A program made the translations under genes and the position numbers. Source: a virus. Taken from it: a stretch of DNA of 64,000 nucleotides. Below, in pieces: positions 61,354-64,000 of this stretch. Location of the stretch: the IMG/VR virus record IMGVR_UViG_3300021197_001350, positions 1-64,000 of that record, one strand, 5' to 3'. Every line of letters begins with the position of its first letter. Within the stretch, counting starts at the first letter, position 1. The notes under the pieces were generated by a model, which was given only the letters and a program-made list of their open reading frames with translations, had not been told where the DNA came from and ran no database searches.

Positions 61354-62260
61354 AGCAGGACATGAAACTTGTAGACGAGAGCTTGAGGATATCAAGCGTG
61401 GTGATACTGAATACACCTTAGTTCGTAGGCATAGTAAAAACTTCAACGACTTCCTTACATTCTGTAAGGATCAACCCGATCTATGTACATACTTCGAGAG
61501 CAGGAAGGAAGATAGATCTAGTAGGAGAGAGGAGGATGATGATGATAGTTGGACAGGTACACCAAACTATGCCAAGTGTCAGGAACTAGCAGAGAACGGA
61601 TGGTCAGATGGTCTTAGGTATGTCGAGGAAGTTCGTGAGAAGATGAGCCGAATCGTTGCATCCAAGATCAAGGCATTCCATCCTAGGCTTGCTGATGCAG
61701 GTGACGAGATTGACATCGGTGCATTCGTAGAGGGTGACCCCGAACATTGGATTGAGTTCCATGAGATAGATAAGGATGGGCCAGGTGGTAAGATTGTGCG
61801 AGTGCTTGTTAATGTTGCAGTGTCATGTAGTGTTGATAAGAAATACTTCATCCATCGTGGTGCTGCTGTTGTTGGATTGATGGAGGCACTGCAGAACTGC
61901 GGTTACTCTGTCGAGCTAACGCTTCTGTCTACTACAGAGCATGGCAATCACATACACCAATATGAAATACCAGTGAAGCGACCAGACGAACACCTTGATG
62001 GTGACCGCTGTTCATTCATGGTGATTCATCCATCTATACTCAGACGCTTAGTGTTCTCTGCGAAAGAGCAAGAGGAGACTGATGATTACACATCGGGCTA
62101 TGGTATACCGACCGAGATTGTAGGTGCTACCGATAAGGACTTCGTGTTCGACAGGATGCATGGTGGTGATGACTTCGAGCCATTCGAGTCTGTCGAAAGC
62201 TCAGCTGACTATATGCTTAAGATGCTTGTCGATAGAGGATTGGTATCGGTGGAAGAATGA
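61340..62260 (+). CDS. possible VWA-like partner of AAA+ ATPase (DUF7192-like)
   Basis: 306 residues, AAGGAG 8 bases upstream. After a charged N-terminus with a run RREEDDDDSW, the region near 152-215 (VRVLVNVAVSCSVD, then GAAVVGLMEALQNCGYSVELTLLS) has the alternating strand-helix pattern of a VWA/Rossmann fold, as in phage DUF7192 proteins found with MoxR ATPases. The usual metal site DxSxS is not present, so any VWA would be degenerate. Partnership with the ATPase is inferred from synteny. Confidence 0.6.
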   Translation: MAFYKAGHETCRRELEDIKRGDTEYTLVRRHSKNFNDFLTFCKDQPDLCTYFESRKEDRSSRREEDDDDSWTGTPNYAKCQELAENGWSDGLRYVEEVREKMSRIVASKIKAFHPRLADAGDEIDIGAFVEGDPEHWIEFHEIDKDGPGGKIVRVLVNVAVSCSVDKKYFIHRGAAVVGLMEALQNCGYSVELTLLSTTEHGNHIHQYEIPVKRPDEHLDGDRCSFMVIHPSILRRLVFSAKEQEETDDYTSGYGIPTEIVGATDKDFVFDRMHGGDDFEPFESVESSADYMLKMLVDRGLVSVEE

Positions 62261-62472
62261 GAAACCTATTAATGAAAGTGTTTGGTAGTATATTGTTTGC
62301 TTGGTTCTTAAGGCTGGGCAAACTTTTCTACAACACGATAGCGATAAGAAGTGATGTGAGTGCGGCACACTTCGCCCATAGTGATTGGGATATGTACCAC
62401 TCAATGGAAGAGTACATCAGTGATGATGACTTCATAACAAACGAAAAACAAAAACCAAAAACAAATGATTGA
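62257..62472 (+). CDS. small membrane protein (71 aa)
   Basis: ATGA overlap with the previous gene. N-terminal hydrophobic span (LLMKVFGSILFAWFLRLG) followed by an acidic soluble tail. Function not recognised. Confidence 0.65.
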   Translation: MRNLLMKVFGSILFAWFLRLGKLFYNTIAIRSDVSAAHFAHSDWDMYHSMEEYISDDDFITNEKQKPKTND

Positions 62473-63088
62473 TTTAAGTGACTTACAAGGTGGCGGTGGT
62501 AAAAAACCTGCCAAGAAGAAACAAGACAAACCCTTACTTAATGGTGTGACCGCCGATGTGGTGGACATATTCTGCCAAGGTAATGGTATAAAGAAAGAGG
62601 GTGAAGCATTAAAGAAGCAACCCGAAGCAGAGATTAAGGAAGCATACCTCGATGAATTATTCCATAGGAATGCAGGGGTAGCTGAAGCAGCCAAAACATT
62701 CCAAGCTTCTGGATCTGCACCTCAAGATAGAGTTACTGTATATCACAGCTCAGCTTGGGCGAGGGCAGTATTACAGGATGGCACTGAGGCAGACCCGAAG
62801 GGTGAAGCAAAGCTCAGGGCATTGAAGGATATAACCGACAAGAAATTCAACAAGTGTTTCGAGGAGCATTTGGAAATCAAGATGGACACAGGTGAAGTAC
62901 CCAAAGGTCTTCGCGATGAGTTCATTCTAGATATGATTGCTGTACTTAATAAGTATAACCAAGCACATACTCTCCGAAAGATACTGAAACTGACACCTGC
63001 ATTTGAGGCAGGGAGGTATGAGTTGCTTAGCCCATCTCAAAACCTGCAAGTCAATCAGCATATGCCAATCAGCGTTATCTGCAAATGA
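62465..63088 (+). CDS. hypothetical protein (207 aa)
   Basis: Starts MIDLSDLQGGGGKKPAKKKQ, a flexible basic N-terminus, followed by helical and mixed segments. Overlaps both neighbours. No domain is recognised. Confidence 0.7.
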   Translation: MIDLSDLQGGGGKKPAKKKQDKPLLNGVTADVVDIFCQGNGIKKEGEALKKQPEAEIKEAYLDELFHRNAGVAEAAKTFQASGSAPQDRVTVYHSSAWARAVLQDGTEADPKGEAKLRALKDITDKKFNKCFEEHLEIKMDTGEVPKGLRDEFILDMIAVLNKYNQAHTLRKILKLTPAFEAGRYELLSPSQNLQVNQHMPISVICK

Positions 63089-63372
63089 GTATATACGAAG
63101 GAGTAATGGACTGCTATGGTGTCGAGTCATTCGTACCAAAAGAAAAAGCAGATGGGTTTCTAAAGATCAGAGCAATGGCAAACGCACAGCGTCATGCCTT
63201 ATTCTATCAGGTGGATCTGACTGATGACGAGAAGAAGCAGGTTGATGAATACCTTGCCGACCAAGATTGGGAGAAGGCTTGTGTGTATATAAAGAACAAG
63301 CAGACCTTTGTTAATCATGGGCCAGGCAAAGATAAACTAATACCTAACAAAGAACTAGACCCTTGGGGATAA
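63085..63372 (+). CDS. hypothetical protein (95 aa)
   Basis: ATGA overlap with the previous gene. Acidic, helical protein (DLTDDEKKQVDEYLADQDWE) with a Pro/Lys-rich end. Not recognised. Confidence 0.7.
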   Translation: MSIYEGVMDCYGVESFVPKEKADGFLKIRAMANAQRHALFYQVDLTDDEKKQVDEYLADQDWEKACVYIKNKQTFVNHGPGKDKLIPNKELDPWG

Positions 63373-63377
63373 CAGCT

Positions 63378-63752
63378 ATGTCATTTGAACACGCATTTGA
63401 ACACCTTGAGGTGGAGCATAACAATAAATACTATTCAGTGTTTGGTTGCTTGGAGATTGAACCCGAAGACAATTCATTCTCGTATGATTATGGAGAGCAG
63501 ACCAACCTAACACATGATCCTGGCACAAGCTTTGACATAGAGAATGTTGTCATTGATTGCATCAAGGATGAAGATGATAAAGATATTGAACTAACCAAAG
63601 GTACACTGCTAGATTTTGCGGATATCATAAAGGATTGGTTCAATGAAAACGGATACGATTCACTGATGGCTACTCTTAATAGCCACATTGAATCAGCGAA
63701 AGAAGAAGCAGCAATTGCTAGATATGAATCACAAATGGAGGACGACAGATGA
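63378..63752 (+). CDS. hypothetical acidic protein (124 aa)
   Basis: I choose the ATG at 63378, just after the previous stop, over one inside the previous gene. Acidic and beta-rich in the first half, helical in the second (DFADIIKDWFNENGYDSLMA). It overlaps the ligase-like gene by 4 bases. Not recognised. Confidence 0.7.
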   Translation: MSFEHAFEHLEVEHNNKYYSVFGCLEIEPEDNSFSYDYGEQTNLTHDPGTSFDIENVVIDCIKDEDDKDIELTKGTLLDFADIIKDWFNENGYDSLMATLNSHIESAKEEAAIARYESQMEDDR

Positions 63753-64000
63753 TAACAGAACTATCTAAGATACGAGGAATTATCCCACCATCATACCCTG
63801 CACGACCACATAAAGGTGGCGTGCCTTTGGGTGTTGCATGGAAACAAATGAACCACAAAGAGATTGTGTATACACCAAAGTATAATGGTTGGCGTGTGCT
63901 ACTTAATGTACCGACAGGTGTGTGCTACAATCGGAAGCTTGAGCTACTAACAATAGGTGATGAGTTCAAGGAAGCTATATACAAGATACAGAAATGTTGC
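63749..64000 (+). CDS. ATP-dependent ligase-like protein, 5' part only
   Basis: GGAGG lies 7 bases before the ATG. The visible 84 residues contain KYNGWR near residue 44, matching the nucleotidyltransferase motif I KxDGxR of ATP-dependent DNA ligases and capping enzymes, with Asn in place of Asp. A later YNRKLELLTIGDEF could correspond to motif III. The rest lies beyond the window. DNA ligase is the most likely identity in a replication context. Confidence 0.65.
   Translation, partial: MITELSKIRGIIPPSYPARPHKGGVPLGVAWKQMNHKEIVYTPKYNGWRVLLNVPTGVCYNRKLELLTIGDEFKEAIYKIQKCC

Overview
This window is part of the genome of a large tailed phage, most likely podovirus-like and probably infecting an aquatic Gram-negative bacterium. 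The evidence is a complete packaging and virion module (small and large terminase, portal, scaffold, major capsid protein, head-tail adaptor, nozzle-like tail protein, fibre-like proteins) with no recognisable sheath, major tail tube or tape-measure gene. Genes are tightly packed with many ATGA and TAATG overlaps and strong AGGAGG ribosome sites. Cys/Asp repeats and EF-hand-like loops in virion proteins resemble those common in marine sequences. I saw no integrase, lysogeny genes, rRNA, canonical tRNA or CRISPR array. The genome continues past both ends: a minus-strand gene is cut at base 1 and a ligase-like gene at base 64000.

Layout. (1) Bases 1-46444, minus strand, read right to left: terminases, portal, scaffold, capsid, adaptor and tail genes, then a 17-kb gene for a 5658-residue polyvalent protein (two HExxH sites, a ParB/Srx-like motif, an ADP-ribosyltransferase-like module and a PI3/4K-like kinase motif), then small membrane, coiled-coil and Cys-rich genes that may include lysis functions. 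(2) A divergent promoter region near 46440-46492. (3) 46493-51273, plus strand: recombination and replication block (RHH protein, DUF1071/Sak3-like annealing protein, Cas4/RecB-like nuclease, RusA-like resolvase in two overlapping frames, helicase-loader-like protein, DnaB helicase, SSB-like protein), closed by an intrinsic terminator. (4) 52724-51330, minus strand: four-gene island with two PD-(D/E)XK nucleases and a Cys-rich protein. (5) 52773-64000, plus strand: a regulatory and noncoding-RNA region followed by many small genes, a MoxR-like AAA+ ATPase with an associated gene pair, and the start of an ATP-dependent ligase.

The most unusual part is 52773-55968. Two long intervals (54124-54897 and 55006-55608) lack credible coding sequence in an otherwise fully packed genome, yet are tiled by perfect 5-8 bp inverted repeats. 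They look like two large structured RNAs, separated by one 35-residue basic peptide gene. Around them lie two H-type pseudoknots of the same geometry but different sequence, each just past a stop codon; two direct-repeat pairs of ATGACAGCC, each with 21-bp spacing; and CAA-rich leaders before the ribosome sites. I could not match the RNAs to a known family by reading. The RusA split and the giant polyvalent protein are the next most notable features.

Limits: product names rest on motifs read by eye, and most small genes are unrecognised. RNA structures are inferred from complementarity only.
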